A stretch of 64,000 nucleotides of DNA from Eubacterium sp. OM08-24 (GTDB lineage: Bacteria > Bacillota > Clostridia > Oscillospirales > Acutalibacteraceae): the NCBI RefSeq assembly GCF_003438075.1, contig NZ_QSTA01000002.1, forward strand, positions 186,001-250,000, read 5' to 3'. A model generated the notes under the pieces. It saw nothing but the letters and a program-made list of their open reading frames with translations. It ran no database searches and was not told the DNA's origin. Positions 17,016 to 27,703 of the stretch are shown one piece after another; the first letter of the stretch is position 1; each line of letters starts with the position of its first letter. The position numbers were made by a program, and so were the translations under genes.

Positions 17016-17393
17016 TTATTTTATCGGTAATCCCTTGCTGTCTTTATATGAGCCTGTCGCAATTCTGATAATATCAACTATCCAACCGAAGCCAAACAGT
17101 CCGCAGGTAAACAAATACAAAATGCCCATACCGATTTTACCGGCATAAAAGCAATGACCGCCAAGCATGCCAAGCACTACACAGAGAATTAAAGCCACTG
17201 ATTTATCTTTCTTGCTGTGCCTTTCGTATTCAACATACGGTGTTGAATTAATTGGATTTACATTGTTTATCACATTCTGAATAATAATCGGCTGTGGTGC
17301 GGCTTTGCTCTCGGGATATTCAAGTTCCGAGCGGCAATACGGACAAAGTCTGTATTCACTGCCGACATTTGCACCGCAATTTTTACATACCAT
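17016..17393 (-). CDS. TM2 domain protein with N-terminal zinc ribbon
   Basis: A 125-residue membrane protein. Residues 1-25 form a zinc ribbon with the pairs CKNC and CPYC. A polar linker follows, then a TM2 domain: a first helix LILCVVLGMLGGHCFYAG, the family turn, and a second helix ILYLFTCGLFGFGWIVDII. TM2 proteins have no settled bacterial function. It follows the uracil permease by 35 bases and shares its terminator. It is one of several zinc-ribbon plus membrane-segment proteins in this window. Confidence 0.85.
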   Translation of the reverse strand: MVCKNCGANVGSEYRLCPYCRSELEYPESKAAPQPIIIQNVINNVNPINSTPYVEYERHSKKDKSVALILCVVLGMLGGHCFYAGKIGMGILYLFTCGLFGFGWIVDIIRIATGSYKDSKGLPIK

Positions 17394-17428
17394 AGTAATT
17401 CACCTCGCTGTGAATGTCAAACTTTTAA

Positions 17429-18907
17429 TTACTTTTTATCTGCTTTCGGTTCAACTTCTTTTTCAAAGTTTGCCGCATCAGATGCATTTGCAGAATTAAA
17501 CTTGTAGTCCTTACCGGGGAAAATTGCGTTAAGAACTATACCTGCGATTGAAGCAACGGCAAGCGGTGAAAGTGTGATTGTAGCACTGCCGATTGCAAAG
17601 CTTACTGTATCGCTTGAAAGTCCGAGCGCACATACAAGAATTACAGCAGCAACAATAAGGTTACGGCTCTTTGTAAAGTCAACCTTGTTTTCAACAACAT
17701 TTCTTACGCCGATAGCTGAAATCATACCATAAAGAACGAATGAGATACCGCCGATAATACAGCTTGGAATTGAACCGATGATTGCAGATACAATCGGGAA
17801 GAATGAAACACCGACAGCAAAGAAAGCGGCAATTCTGATTACTCGTGGGTCATAAACCTTTGTGAGCGCAAGAACGCCTGTGTTTTCGCCGTAAGTTGTG
17901 TTTGCAGGGCCGCCGAAAAGTGACGCTACGGTTGTTGCGATACCGTCACCTGTAAGTGTTCTGTGAAGACCCGGGTCCTGAATGTAGTTGTTGCCTGTTG
18001 TAGAACCGATAGCGCAAATGTCACCGATATGTTCCATCATTGTAGCAAATGCGATAGGAACAATGGCAATAATTGATGATGCGATAAGAGCGGTGTTAGA
18101 ATAGTCAATGCCGCCGAATACGGTTTTCTCCCAATGAATCGGAATACCGATAAGACCTTCACTGCCAAAAATATTGCCCTTAGCAATATTATCGCAAATA
18201 GTGTTTACGCTTGTAAAATCGAAAATCGGCTGATAAACGCCGTTGGCATCTGCACCGCCTGAGAATAACCACGGTACATTCTGAATAAGGTTAGGGTTTG
18301 CCTGCGAAATAAAGTAAAGGACAAGTCCTACACCGTAAGAAATAAGCAATCCGAGAATAATCGGAATGATTTTTGCCATACCCTTGCCCCAGATATTGAA
18401 CACAACAATTACCGCAAGTGCAACAACGGCAAGCAGCCAGTTGGTTGTGCAGTTAGATACAGCAGACGGAGCAAGTCCAAGTCCGATTGCGATAATGATA
18501 GGGCCTGTAACAACAGGTGGGAAAAATCTCATAACCTTGTCAATGCCAACTGCCTTAATGATAGCGGCAAGGATAAAATAGACAAGTCCTGCACACGCTA
18601 CGCCAAGGCAGGCATACGGTAACATACTGTTAGGGTCATCGGGTGCAAGCGCTTTGATAGCGGCATAACCGCCAAGAAAAGCAAATGAAGAACCGAGAAA
18701 AGCAGGTACTTTAAACTTTGTTATGCAGTGAAACAACAGAGTACCGAGTCCTGCCATAAGCAAAGTAGTCGAGATGTCAAGTCCTGTGATAATCGGAACA
18801 AGAATTGTTGCACCAAACATTGCAAACATATGCTGAATACCAAGAATTATCATCTTTGGCTTGCCAAGTTTGCGGGCGTCATAGATTGCGCCGTTGTTTT
18901 TATCCAT
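17429..18907 (-). CDS. uraA: Uracil permease (NCS2 family)
   Basis: A nucleobase:cation symporter of 492 residues with 14 predicted helices, most like the uracil transporters UraA/PyrP. The family block NTTYGENTGVLALTKVYDP lies around residue 340, and the conserved Glu-containing ATMMEHIGDICAIGS around residue 288. The N-terminal IILGIQHMFAMFGATILVP with its QH motif is typical of NCS2 proteins. It has its own promoter (18964-18992). No PyrR-type attenuator was noticed in the leader. Choice of uracil over xanthine is from overall resemblance. Confidence 0.9.
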   Translation of the reverse strand: MDKNNGAIYDARKLGKPKMIILGIQHMFAMFGATILVPIITGLDISTTLLMAGLGTLLFHCITKFKVPAFLGSSFAFLGGYAAIKALAPDDPNSMLPYACLGVACAGLVYFILAAIIKAVGIDKVMRFFPPVVTGPIIIAIGLGLAPSAVSNCTTNWLLAVVALAVIVVFNIWGKGMAKIIPIILGLLISYGVGLVLYFISQANPNLIQNVPWLFSGGADANGVYQPIFDFTSVNTICDNIAKGNIFGSEGLIGIPIHWEKTVFGGIDYSNTALIASSIIAIVPIAFATMMEHIGDICAIGSTTGNNYIQDPGLHRTLTGDGIATTVASLFGGPANTTYGENTGVLALTKVYDPRVIRIAAFFAVGVSFFPIVSAIIGSIPSCIIGGISFVLYGMISAIGVRNVVENKVDFTKSRNLIVAAVILVCALGLSSDTVSFAIGSATITLSPLAVASIAGIVLNAIFPGKDYKFNSANASDAANFEKEVEPKADKK

Positions 18908-18963
18908 TTTGATTCCTCTTTCTCTTTTTTGAGTTTTTATCCGTAAAAACCCTATTCTTTTTA

Positions 18964-18992
18964 ATTATACTGTCTTGAAATAATAAAAGCAA
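18964..18992 (-). promoter_or_regulatory. Promoter of the uracil permease gene
   Basis: On the minus strand TTGCTT (18987-18992) and a perfect TATAAT (18964-18969) are 17 bases apart, about 57 bases before the start codon. Confidence 0.65.
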
Positions 18993-19096
18993 TATATTTT
19001 TATTATTACATAAAATATTGCATTTTAAGTTTATAATTAAATAAATAATTGAAATTATGATTAATGCACAGTTTAGACTGAATTATCACACAGTTG

Positions 19097-19180
19097 TGAT
19101 TAAACAATTTGAAAAGTTTGGTCAACCTTTTCAAAGTTTGTGGGTGTGGGCAAAGCCCACAAATACTTTCCGTTTATGCA
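19097..19180 (+). repeat. Fragment of the interspersed repeat family
   Basis: AAAAGTTTGGTCAACCTTTTCAAAG-TTTGTGGGTGTGGGCAAAGCCCACAAATACTTTCCG, given here in outline, matches the left-end hairpin region of the large copies. The closest match is the corresponding part of the copy at 56526-56963, which also has the CAAAGCCCAC variant and TACTTTCCGTTTATGC. The rest of the element is missing. It lies directly after the tuf terminator. Confidence 0.75.
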
Positions 19181-19193
19181 ATTTAATCAAAAC

Positions 19194-19222
19194 AAAAAGA
19201 GCCGACTCTTGCGAATCGGCTC
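19194..19222 (-). terminator. Rho-independent terminator of tuf
   Basis: GAGCCGA (19199-19205) pairs with TCGGCTC (19216-19222). On the minus strand five T residues follow (19194-19198). Confidence 0.88.
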
Positions 19223-19257
19223 AATTATTTAAGAAAGTGTTATAAATTCAAAGTGAA

Positions 19258-20460
19258 TTACTCGTTAATAGCGATAACTGCACCTGAACCTACTGTTCTG
19301 CCGCCCTCACGGATAGCGAAACGAAGACCTACTTCGATAGCGATTGGAGTGATAAGCTCAACATCCATCTCAACGTTATCGCCAGGCATACACATCTCTG
19401 TACCCTCTGGGAGTGAGATTGTACCTGTAACGTCAGTTGTTCTGAAGTAGAACTGTGGACGGTAGTTGTTAAAGAATGGTGTATGACGGCCACCCTCGTC
19501 CTTTGTAAGAACGTAAACCTGACCACGGAACTTTGTGTGTGGGTGAATTGTACCTGGCTTAGCAAGTACCTGACCTCTCTGGATGTCAGTTCTCTGAACA
19601 CCACGGAGAAGTACACCTACGTTGTCACCAGCCTCAGCATAGTCAAGAGTCTTTCTGAACATCTCAAGACCTGTAACAACAACTTTTCTCTTCTCGTCTG
19701 TAAGACCAACGATCTCAACTTCCTCAGAAGTTCTGATCTGACCTCTTTCAACTCTACCTGTAGCAACTGTACCACGACCTGTGATTGTGAATACGTCCTC
19801 AACAGGCATAAGGAATGGCTGGTCAGCCTTACGGTCAGGAGTTGGGATAAACTCGTCAACAGCATCCATAAGCTCGTGGATGCAAGCATACTCAGGAGCA
19901 TTAGGATCCTTAGAATCGCTTGTAAGTGCGAGGTAAGCTGAACCCTTGATGATTGGTGTGTCATCGCCAGGGAAGTCATACTCGTTGAGGAGGTCACGGA
20001 TCTCCATCTCTACGAGCTCAAGAAGCTCAGGATCGTCAACCTGGTCTGTCTTGTTCATGAATACTACGATGTAAGGTACACCTACCTGACGAGAAAGAAG
20101 GATGTGCTCTCTTGTCTGTGGCATAGGACCGTCAGCAGCTGATACAACGAGGATAGCGCCGTCCATCTGAGCAGCACCTGTGATCATGTTCTTTACATAG
20201 TCAGCATGGCCTGGGCAGTCAACGTGTGCATAGTGACGCTTTTCTGTCTCGTACTCAACGTGAGCTGTGTTAATTGTGATACCACGCTCTCTCTCTTCAG
20301 GAGCCTTATCGATGTTAGCGTAATCAACGAAGTCAGCATCGCCTTCTAAGTTGAGAACCTTTGTAATTGCAGCTGTAAGTGTTGTTTTACCATGGTCAAC
20401 GTGGCCAATTGTACCAATGTTTACATGGGGTTTATTTCTTTCAAATTTTTCTCTTGCCAT
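19258..20460 (-). CDS. tuf: Elongation factor Tu
   Basis: GTPase that delivers aminoacyl-tRNA to the ribosome. The 400 residues match. G1 is GHVDHGKT (18-25), G3 is [13 protein letters not shown]4 is MNKTDQ (a conservative change of NKxD context), and domains 2 and 3 are complete, ending in VGSGAVIAI. The start follows TAAGGAGGAAATTTCCA. It is the last gene of the str operon and also has its own promoter in the fusA-tuf gap. Confidence 0.98.
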   Translation of the reverse strand: MAREKFERNKPHVNIGTIGHVDHGKTTLTAAITKVLNLEGDADFVDYANIDKAPEERERGITINTAHVEYETEKRHYAHVDCPGHADYVKNMITGAAQMDGAILVVSAADGPMPQTREHILLSRQVGVPYIVVFMNKTDQVDDPELLELVEMEIRDLLNEYDFPGDDTPIIKGSAYLALTSDSKDPNAPEYACIHELMDAVDEFIPTPDRKADQPFLMPVEDVFTITGRGTVATGRVERGQIRTSEEVEIVGLTDEKRKVVVTGLEMFRKTLDYAEAGDNVGVLLRGVQRTDIQRGQVLAKPGTIHPHTKFRGQVYVLTKDEGGRHTPFFNNYRPQFYFRTTDVTGTISLPEGTEMCMPGDNVEMDVELITPIAIEVGLRFAIREGGRTVGSGAVIAINE

Positions 20461-20522
20461 TGGAAATTTCCTCCTTAAATATGGTAATTCATTGTAATTT
20501 ACATTACAATAGATTTAATGCT

Positions 20523-20551
20523 ATTGTATCAACAAATTAACAAAAAATCAA
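20523..20551 (-). promoter_or_regulatory. Internal promoter for tuf
   Basis: On the minus strand TTGATT (20546-20551) and TACAAT (20523-20528) are 17 bases apart, 63 bases before the tuf start. A weak stem AGGTTTTT/AAAAACCT (20553-20571) lies just upstream and could reduce reading through from fusA. Confidence 0.65.
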
Positions 20552-20552
20552 G

Positions 20553-20571
20553 AGGTTTTTATAAAAAACCT
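20553..20571 (-). terminator. Weak stem-loop between fusA and tuf
   Basis: AGGTTTTT and AAAAACCT form an AT-rich 8-bp stem with a 3-base loop. CTTGATTTTTTG follows on the minus strand. Probably a partial terminator at best. Confidence 0.4.
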
Positions 20572-20595
20572 TATATATTCAGCAAAAAGGATTTA

Positions 20596-22695
20596 TTAGT
20601 CCTTCTTAGCTCTCTCGCTCATAATCTTTTCAGCGATGTTCTTTGGAACTTCTGCATATGTGTCAGGCTCCATTACATACTGACCACGGCCCTGTGTCTT
20701 AGAACGCATATCAGTAGCATAACCAAACATCTCAGAAAGCGGAACATGAGCTGTTACTCTCTGTGCACCGTTCTCAGCTTCCATACTCTGGATCATACCA
20801 CGGCGAGAGTTAAGGTCGCCGATAACATCACCAAGGTATTCGTCAGGAACGATAACTGTAACCTTCATGATAGGCTCAAGGAGAACAGGATCAGCTTTTC
20901 TCATAGCCTCTTTGAATGCCATAGAACCGGCAATCTTAAATGCCATTTCTGATGAGTCAACCTCGTGGTAAGATCCATCATAAAGCTCAACCTTAACGTC
21001 AACTACATTGTAACCTGCGAGTACACCGCTGAGCATTGCGCCCTGAATACCCTGGTCAACAGCTGGGATATATTCCTTAGGAATAGCACCGCCGACAATG
21101 TTATTAACAAATTCGTAACCCTTGTCCTTGTTAGGGAATACATTAATCTTAACATGACCGTACTGACCCTTACCACCTGACTGACGAGCATACTTCTCAT
21201 CAACAGAAGCCTCTGTACGGATTGTTTCTTTGTAAGCAACCTGTGGAGCACCAATGTTAGCCTCTACCTTAAACTCACGGAGAAGACGGTCAACGATAAT
21301 CTCAAGGTGAAGCTCACCCATACCTGCGATAATTGTCTGACCTGTTTCTTCATCAGTATAAGCACGGAATGTTGGGTCTTCTTCTGCAAGCTTTGCAAGA
21401 GCAATGCCCATCTTTTCCTGGCCGGCCTTAGTCTTAGGCTCGATAGCTACTCTGATAACAGGCTCCGGGAACTCCATAGACTCAAGAATTACAGGATGCT
21501 TTTCGTCGCAGAGTGTGTCTCCTGTTGTTGTATTTTTAAGACCAACAGCAGCAGCGATATCACCTGCATAGCAGCAGTCAATATCTTTTCTGTCGTTAGC
21601 GTGCATCTGAAGAATTCTGCCCATACGCTCGTTGTTGTCTTTTACAGAGTTGTAAACTGTGTCACCTGCATTTACAACACCTGAGTAAACTCTGAAGAAG
21701 CAGAGCTTACCAACGAATGGGTCAGTAGCAATCTTAAATGCGAGAGCCGCAAATGGCTCTGTATCAGAAGAATGTCTTTCAACCTCGTCACCTGTATCAG
21801 GGTCTGTACCCTTAATAGCAGGAACATCAGTTGGAGCCGGCATATAATCGATAATAGCATCAAGGAGCATCTGAACGCCCTTGTTACGGTATGAAGAACC
21901 GCAAGTTACAGGAACCATTGTATTGTCGATTGTAGCTTTTCTGATAACTTTCTTAATTTCATCTATAGAAATTTCCTCGCCGCCGAAGTATTTCTCCATA
22001 AGATCCTCGTCAAGCTCAGCAACTGACTCGATGAGTTTCTCATGATACTCGTTAGCAAGATCCTGCATATTCTCAGGAATCTCTTCCTCACTGTAATCTG
22101 TACCGTCTTCGTTGTGGTAAATCTCGGCCTTCATAGTAACGAGGTCGATAATACCTGTAAAGTCGCTTTCGGCACCGATTGGGAGCTGAATCGGAACAGC
22201 ATTACATTTAAGTCTGTCCTTCATCATCTGAACAACATGGTAGAAGTTAGCACCCATAATGTCCATTTTATTTACGTAAACCATTCTTGGTACACCGTAG
22301 TTATCAGCCTGACGCCATACTGTTTCAGACTGAGGCTCAACGCCGCCCTTAGCACAAAGAACTGTTACAGAACCGTCAAGTACACGAAGTGAACGCTCAA
22401 CTTCAACAGTAAAGTCAACGTGACCAGGTGTATCAATGATGTTGATTCTGTGTTTCTTGTACTGATGCTTGCTGCCGAACCAGAATGCTGTTGTTGCAGC
22501 AGAAGTGATTGTGATACCACGCTCTTTCTCCTGAACCATCCAGTCCATGGTTGAAGCACCATCGTGTGTTTCGCCGATTTTATGGTTTACGCCGGTATAA
22601 TACAGGATACGCTCTGTTGTTGTGGTTTTACCGGCATCGATGTGCGCCATGATACCGATATTTCTTGTCTGTTCAAGTGAAACCTGTCTTGGCAT
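20596..22695 (-). CDS. fusA: Elongation factor G
   Basis: Ribosomal translocase GTPase, 699 residues, full length. G1 is AHIDAGKT (17-24), G3 is [20 protein letters not shown] and G4 is VNKMD. Domains II to V follow, with the conserved RRGMI of domain V near residue 640. The start follows AGAGGAGGATTTT. It lies between rpsG and tuf in the classic str order, with 36 bases to rpsG. Confidence 0.98.
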   Translation of the reverse strand: MPRQVSLEQTRNIGIMAHIDAGKTTTTERILYYTGVNHKIGETHDGASTMDWMVQEKERGITITSAATTAFWFGSKHQYKKHRINIIDTPGHVDFTVEVERSLRVLDGSVTVLCAKGGVEPQSETVWRQADNYGVPRMVYVNKMDIMGANFYHVVQMMKDRLKCNAVPIQLPIGAESDFTGIIDLVTMKAEIYHNEDGTDYSEEEIPENMQDLANEYHEKLIESVAELDEDLMEKYFGGEEISIDEIKKVIRKATIDNTMVPVTCGSSYRNKGVQMLLDAIIDYMPAPTDVPAIKGTDPDTGDEVERHSSDTEPFAALAFKIATDPFVGKLCFFRVYSGVVNAGDTVYNSVKDNNERMGRILQMHANDRKDIDCCYAGDIAAAVGLKNTTTGDTLCDEKHPVILESMEFPEPVIRVAIEPKTKAGQEKMGIALAKLAEEDPTFRAYTDEETGQTIIAGMGELHLEIIVDRLLREFKVEANIGAPQVAYKETIRTEASVDEKYARQSGGKGQYGHVKINVFPNKDKGYEFVNNIVGGAIPKEYIPAVDQGIQGAMLSGVLAGYNVVDVKVELYDGSYHEVDSSEMAFKIAGSMAFKEAMRKADPVLLEPIMKVTVIVPDEYLGDVIGDLNSRRGMIQSMEAENGAQRVTAHVPLSEMFGYATDMRSKTQGRGQYVMEPDTYAEVPKNIAEKIMSERAKKD

Positions 22696-22731
22696 AAAAT
22701 CCTCCTCTAAAAATTACTCCGGTAATAAAAA

Positions 22732-23328
<597 letters not shown>

Positions 23329-23352
23329 TTAAGCCGAAGTTATGTCAATTCC

Positions 23353-23772
23353 TTATTTACCTGCCTTTGGACGCTTTGCGCCATACTTAGAACGAGACTG
23401 CATTCTTCCTGCAACGCCCTGTGCGTCGAGTGTACCACGAACGATGTGATAACGAACACCAGGCAAGTCCTTAACACGGCCACCACGGATAAGAACAACG
23501 CTGTGTTCCTGAAGGTTGTGACCAACGCCCGGAATGTAAGAGCTAACTTCGATACCGTTAGAAAGTCTTACTCTGGCAATCTTTCTGAGAGCTGAGTTAG
23601 GCTTTTTAGGTGTAGCAGTCTTTACAGCTGTACACACACCTCTCTTCTGTGGTGAGCTCTGATTGATAGCAACACGCTTCTTAGAGTTCCAACCCTTTAA
23701 GAGTGCAGGAGCCTTAGCTTTCTTTTCGGAAACCTCTCTGCCCTTTCTTACCAACTGGTTAAATGTAGGCAT
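23353..23772 (-). CDS. rpsL: 30S ribosomal protein S12
   Basis: Small-subunit decoding-centre protein, 139 residues from ATG 23772, which follows GGAAGGAGGAAAAAT and gives the family start [12 protein letters not shown]. The decoding loop [17 protein letters not shown] keeps the wild-type Lys at the streptomycin-resistance position (the KPNSA lysine). [20 protein letters not shown] with the PxxGHN region is intact. First gene of the str operon. The extra reading frame upstream to 23850 is leader. Confidence 0.97.
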   Translation of the reverse strand: MPTFNQLVRKGREVSEKKAKAPALLKGWNSKKRVAINQSSPQKRGVCTAVKTATPKKPNSALRKIARVRLSNGIEVSSYIPGVGHNLQEHSVVLIRGGRVKDLPGVRYHIVRGTLDAQGVAGRMQSRSKYGAKRPKAGK

Positions 23773-23874
23773 ATTTTTCCTCCTTCCCAAAATATTAAGA
23801 AATTGATTAACCGCTCTGACAAGCAGAGCCGATTGGCGAGCAAGGTGCAATTACACATTGCTCCACAATTTAGT

Positions 23875-23904
23875 ATTATAACCCAACAAATATCATTTTG
23901 TCAA
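23875..23904 (-). promoter_or_regulatory. Strong consensus promoter of the str operon
   Basis: On the minus strand a perfect TTGACA (23899-23904) and a perfect TATAAT (23875-23880) are 18 bases apart, about 100 bases upstream of rpsL. Confidence 0.85.
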
Positions 23905-24001
23905 GCATTTTTATCCCGATTTTACGGCATTTTTACTTACATTTTCAAGTTTTGTGCTGTGGCAGATACTATTTTACCCCAAAATTTTCTGCATATACCG
24001 C

Positions 24002-24036
24002 AAAAACTGCCCTCCGACAAATCAGAGAGCAGTTTT
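24002..24036 (-). terminator. Rho-independent terminator of the zinc-ribbon/leucine-rich-like gene
   Basis: AAAACTGC (24003-24010) and GCAGTTTT (24029-24036) pair, with an inner CTC/GAG. On the minus strand the stem ends in TTTTTG. Confidence 0.8.
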
Positions 24037-24070
24037 ATATAAAAGGTTATCAATTTTTAGCTTTGCCAAA

Positions 24071-25228
24071 TCAGTTATTCTCAACCTTAAAGCCGTTATC
24101 CTGAGCGTATTTTTCGGCTGCTGAGCCTTTCTTTGCTACAATAACAAGGTCTTTTGAAATAACATTTTCTTCATTTAAATCTAAATATCCGACACCGACA
24201 TCGTCGATATATGTTACAGACTCCGGAATTGTAATCTTTTTAAGATACTTGCAGTTATAAACAGCATAGTCTCCAATACTTTCAACACCATCTTCAAAAA
24301 CAATTTCGGTTACGCCCTCTAAGCCCCACAAAGCATAGCCCTCAATATTCTTAACAGAGCCGGGGATTATAAGCTTCATATTCAAATCATCGGTGTCGAT
24401 ATTCGAATAATTATAAACATATATCTCACAAACGCTTGTTACAGGCTTGCCGTTAATTTCGTTCGGAACTCTGATTTCAAAATTCTTATCGGTAAATGTT
24501 TCGTCAAATGTGTCCATATAATTATAGCCTGTGATTTCAATTTCGCTGCCGTCGTTAATCTCCTGATAGTAAAAATGGCTTGCACTGTCATAATTTCTTT
24601 CACTGCTCTCAGCGCTGCTGTCACTGTTGTATTTGCTTTCATTATCTTCTACAAATATGCTTACGCCTTCCTTAACGCCGCCAATAACCGAACCGACAGC
24701 CTTAAAAGCATTGCAAGCTACAACACCGACAACAACAGCAAGAATAATTATGATACCGAGAATAACGCTGATTACAATAGCCGCAACCTTGCCACCGCTC
24801 ATGCCCTTTTTAGGCTGATTAGGCATATTGTTGTTAGGAACATTTGTAAACTGCTGACCTGTGTAACCGTTATTTACAGGCATACCGTTTGGCTGATTAG
24901 CAGATGAATTATACTGATACGGCTGTGGTGCAGGCTGTGCATTGTTTGCGTCGGCACCAAAACCCGAAGGTGAATTATATGCGTCCGAACCGAAATTGTT
25001 TGGCTGTGTGTTGTAATTATCCGCACCGAAGCTGTTTGACTGTGAATTGTTGTCAGCAACATTCTGCTGTGCAGGTTCGGAATTATAATTGTTTGCCGCA
25101 AAATTATCCGACTGTGCAGGCTGTGTTTGAGTTTCCTGCTCTTTTACAGGCTCTTCGACAGGAGCGGGTGTGCCGCAGCTTGTGCAAAACTTACCTGTGA
25201 TTTCATTTCCGCAATTAGGACATTTCAT
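24071..25228 (-). CDS. Zinc-ribbon membrane protein with BspA-like leucine-rich segment
   Basis: Function unknown. Residues 1-19 are a zinc ribbon (CPNC and CTSC pairs). Residues about 30-140 are an Asn/Gln/Pro-rich linker with repeats such as NSFGADNYNTQPNNFGSDAYN. A single helix is at 148-172 and the rest is outside the membrane. Residues about 285-350 have the pattern of LRR_5/BspA repeats (VTEIVFEDGVESIGDYA and LKKITIPESVTYI). The zinc ribbon would be cytosolic and the repeat region exposed. The gene at 25488-26597 is a paralog with the same layout and a near-identical promoter core. No gene name is justified. Confidence 0.8.
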   Translation of the reverse strand: MKCPNCGNEITGKFCTSCGTPAPVEEPVKEQETQTQPAQSDNFAANNYNSEPAQQNVADNNSQSNSFGADNYNTQPNNFGSDAYNSPSGFGADANNAQPAPQPYQYNSSANQPNGMPVNNGYTGQQFTNVPNNNMPNQPKKGMSGGKVAAIVISVILGIIIILAVVVGVVACNAFKAVGSVIGGVKEGVSIFVEDNESKYNSDSSAESSERNYDSASHFYYQEINDGSEIEITGYNYMDTFDETFTDKNFEIRVPNEINGKPVTSVCEIYVYNYSNIDTDDLNMKLIIPGSVKNIEGYALWGLEGVTEIVFEDGVESIGDYAVYNCKYLKKITIPESVTYIDDVGVGYLDLNEENVISKDLVIVAKKGSAAEKYAQDNGFKVENN

Positions 25229-25280
25229 TTACTATACCTCTCCTTAAATAAGCAAAATATATTTGCCATACTATTGCATA

Positions 25281-25310
25281 ATTATACCATTTTGTTTATG
25301 CAAAAATCAA
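25281..25310 (-). promoter_or_regulatory. Promoter of the zinc-ribbon gene, shared motif 1
   Basis: On the minus strand TTGATT (25305-25310), an 18-base spacer ending in ATGG, and TATAAT (25281-25286). The block AAAATGGTATAATTATGC also occurs at the promoter of the paralog (26648-26677). Confidence 0.7.
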
Positions 25311-25370
25311 TTGCTTTTATTTACATATAAAAAAGCAATATATTGTATATTTTTATAATTTCATAACAAA

Positions 25371-25395
25371 AAGGTTCTCCGCAGCAGAGAACCTT
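25371..25395 (-). terminator. Rho-independent terminator of the paralogous zinc-ribbon gene
   Basis: AAGGTTCTC (25371-25379) pairs with GAGAACCTT (25387-25395). On the minus strand TTTTTG follows. It lies 92 bases after the stop of 25488-26597. Confidence 0.82.
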
Positions 25396-25487
25396 AAGTT
25401 TATTATTTAGCATAATTTCATCAAAGCAATTATCTCAACTTTCGATAAGAGCCTTTAGAATTTAAACGCTCACGATTAATCAAAGCA

Positions 25488-26597
25488 TCAGTTATATTTA
25501 ATGTACAAATCGTTATCCTTAGCGTATCTGTCGGCAGCCGAGCCTTCTTTAGCGTATATGTAAGTAAGCGGAGAACGGGTATATTCTCTTTTGCCGACAG
25601 GCTCTGAAAATGTATCTCCCGCAATATTAAAGCCTACCGCATGCTCGCCTATAACGGTCACCGATTCCGGAATATTAACCCTATCAAGCGAATAGCAATC
25701 CACAATAGCGTCAGGCTCAAGAGTTTCAACACCGTCTTCAAAGGTAATTTCACGCACATGTTCCGACAGTTTAAAAGTATCGCTCTGTATTGTCTTTACT
25801 GTACCGGGTACTGTAATATAAATATGGAGAGTACCCGAGGAAAGAGGATTGGTCGGATTGATTTTTCCGATAGCAGTTACGGTTTTGCCGTTAATTTCAC
25901 TCGGAATATTAAAATAAAAATTGTAAGTATCATCTACAACTTCATCCTTAAAATCATTGTAGTAATCCACGGTGTCAATACCTGTGACTGTAACAGTTCC
26001 GTCATCGTTTTCAGTGTAAAAGCAATACGAGTTTTCGTCCAAATCCATACTCACGGACGAAACGGCAGCAGAGTCATCCGCACCCGTAAGCTCACCTGTT
26101 CCCATATTAAATTTATTGTTTTTGATTACATTCGTTATGACGGTATATCCGATAACACAAAGGCTGATAATCAATACACTTGCAATAACAAGAACAACTA
26201 TGAGAGTTGTTTTTGATTTTTTCTTTTCACGGGCATTTACAACATCCGAAAACGGCTGATTTTGATTAGTATAACCGCTCGGCATTGCGCTGTTGTTGTA
26301 ATTAGGGTTTCCGTAACTATGCTGTGAATTGTAATTTTTTTGAGCATAGTTGTTTACAGACTGCGTGCTGTAACCGCTTTGTGCGTATTCGTTTACAGGC
26401 TGAACACCGGCACTGTTTAAAGCAGTATTTTCAACTGTAGATTTCGACACTTCTTCAGAATTATTTATATTTTCCTGTTCGTCGGATTTTTCCTGAACGG
26501 CTTTTTCCTGTTCTAATTCTTCTTGCGGTACGGGTCTGCCGCAAAAAGTACATATATTACCCTCAAATCTTTCTCCGCAATCCGGACATCTGTGCAT
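25488..26597 (-). CDS. Zinc-ribbon membrane protein with BspA-like segment, paralog
   Basis: Function unknown; 369 residues with the same design as the gene at 24071-25228. It has a zinc ribbon at 1-20 (CPDC and CTFC pairs), an acidic then Asn/Gln/Tyr-rich linker, one helix at about 130-153 after KKKSK, and an exposed C-terminal part. That part contains VREITFEDGVETLEPDAIV and LDRVNIPESVTVIGEHAVG and ends in SAADRYAKDNDLYIKYN. The end matches its paralog (SAAEKYAQDNGF). Tandem duplication is likely, although each copy has its own promoter and terminator. Confidence 0.8.
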   Translation of the reverse strand: MHRCPDCGERFEGNICTFCGRPVPQEELEQEKAVQEKSDEQENINNSEEVSKSTVENTALNSAGVQPVNEYAQSGYSTQSVNNYAQKNYNSQHSYGNPNYNNSAMPSGYTNQNQPFSDVVNAREKKKSKTTLIVVLVIASVLIISLCVIGYTVITNVIKNNKFNMGTGELTGADDSAAVSSVSMDLDENSYCFYTENDDGTVTVTGIDTVDYYNDFKDEVVDDTYNFYFNIPSEINGKTVTAIGKINPTNPLSSGTLHIYITVPGTVKTIQSDTFKLSEHVREITFEDGVETLEPDAIVDCYSLDRVNIPESVTVIGEHAVGFNIAGDTFSEPVGKREYTRSPLTYIYAKEGSAADRYAKDNDLYIKYN

Positions 26598-26647
26598 TTT
26601 TCTGTTCCTCCAAATTTTATATCAATTACATTCCATAGAACAGCATA

Positions 26648-26677
26648 ATTATACCATTTTGATACATATAAATGCAA
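26648..26677 (-). promoter_or_regulatory. Promoter of the paralogous zinc-ribbon gene, shared motif 2
   Basis: On the minus strand TTGCAT (26672-26677), 18 bases, TATAAT (26648-26653). It contains the AAAATGGTATAATTATGC block also seen at 25281-25310. Confidence 0.7.
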
Positions 26678-26738
26678 GCATATTTTTGGATATAATAAAG
26701 CATAAAATAACAATTTATTTAGCTAAAGTGCATAACAA

Positions 26739-26763
26739 AAGGCTCTCCGTTCAGAAGAGCCTT
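26739..26763 (-). terminator. Rho-independent terminator of the Mrp operon
   Basis: AAGGCTCT (26739-26746) pairs with AGAGCCTT (26756-26763), then TTTTG on the minus strand. It lies 87 bases after the mrp stop. Confidence 0.75.
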
Positions 26764-26849
26764 AGCTTTAAAATTATGTTTCAGAAAAACATTTCGTAAA
26801 GCGATTATAAGATTTTATCTTAAATTTGCGCAAAGTCATAATTTATTAT

Positions 26850-27683
26850 TCACGCAAGTGCTTTTTCGATTTCCTGTGCGGCATCATCAAGGTAGTTGCC
26901 CTCAAAGAGTTCTACTCTGCCATCGTCGACACACTTGGCAAGGTCGCTGTCAATAGGAAGCTTTGCAAGTACCTTTGTATTGTAACGCTCGGCAATTTCA
27001 TCAATATGGCTTTCACCGAAAATATTATGCTTTTTGCCGCAATCGGGACATACAAAATAACTCATATTCTCAACAAGACCGAGAATCGGCACATTCATCA
27101 TATTTGCCATTTTTACCGCCTTTTCGACAATCATGGAAACAAGCTCCTGCGGAGATGCAACTACAATGATTCCGTCAATCGGCAAACTCTGGAATACGGT
27201 AAGCGGAACATCTCCTGTTCCCGGAGGCATATCAACAAACATATAGTCCTCGTTTTCCCAGATAACATCTTTCCAAAACTGCTTTACCGTGCCTGTAATG
27301 ACAGGTGAACGCCATACAACAGGGTCGGTCGGATTTTCAAGCAAAAGGTTTACTGACATAATATCAATTCCCGTTTCGGTTGTAACAGGAATAATTCCGT
27401 ATTCGTTGCCCTTTGCTCTTTCGTTAATGCCAAAAGCCTTTGGAATTGACGGGCCTGTAATATCTGCGTCAAGAACAGCCGTTTTTTTACCAAGACGATT
27501 GAAAGTTACCGCAAGAGTTGAAGTAACAAGGCTTTTGCCTACTCCGCCCTTGCCCGATACTACGGCAATTACTTTCTTTACACTGCTGTACTTGTTAAGG
27601 CTTTCTCTCATACTTTCGGGATTTTTTGACTTGCAATCCGAACTGCAAGAAGAACAATCATGACTACATCCCATATTTTTCAT
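26850..27683 (-). CDS. Mrp/NBP35 family iron-sulfur carrier ATPase
   Basis: P-loop ATPase thought to bind and hand over Fe-S clusters. The 277 residues include the deviant Walker A GKGGVGKS (44-51), the DADITGPS and DMPPGTGD motifs, and CPDC in YFVCPDCGKKH, the C-terminal cysteine pair that binds the bridging cluster. An N-terminal cysteine group (Cys6, 10, 13, 17) is extra, as in Nbp35-type members. It follows the acidic membrane protein gene by 20 bases and precedes a terminator. Confidence 0.92.
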   Translation of the reverse strand: MKNMGCSHDCSSCSSDCKSKNPESMRESLNKYSSVKKVIAVVSGKGGVGKSLVTSTLAVTFNRLGKKTAVLDADITGPSIPKAFGINERAKGNEYGIIPVTTETGIDIMSVNLLLENPTDPVVWRSPVITGTVKQFWKDVIWENEDYMFVDMPPGTGDVPLTVFQSLPIDGIIVVASPQELVSMIVEKAVKMANMMNVPILGLVENMSYFVCPDCGKKHNIFGESHIDEIAERYNTKVLAKLPIDSDLAKCVDDGRVELFEGNYLDDAAQEIEKALA

Positions 27684-27703
27684 CTCCGTTTATTTAAAGT
27701 TAT

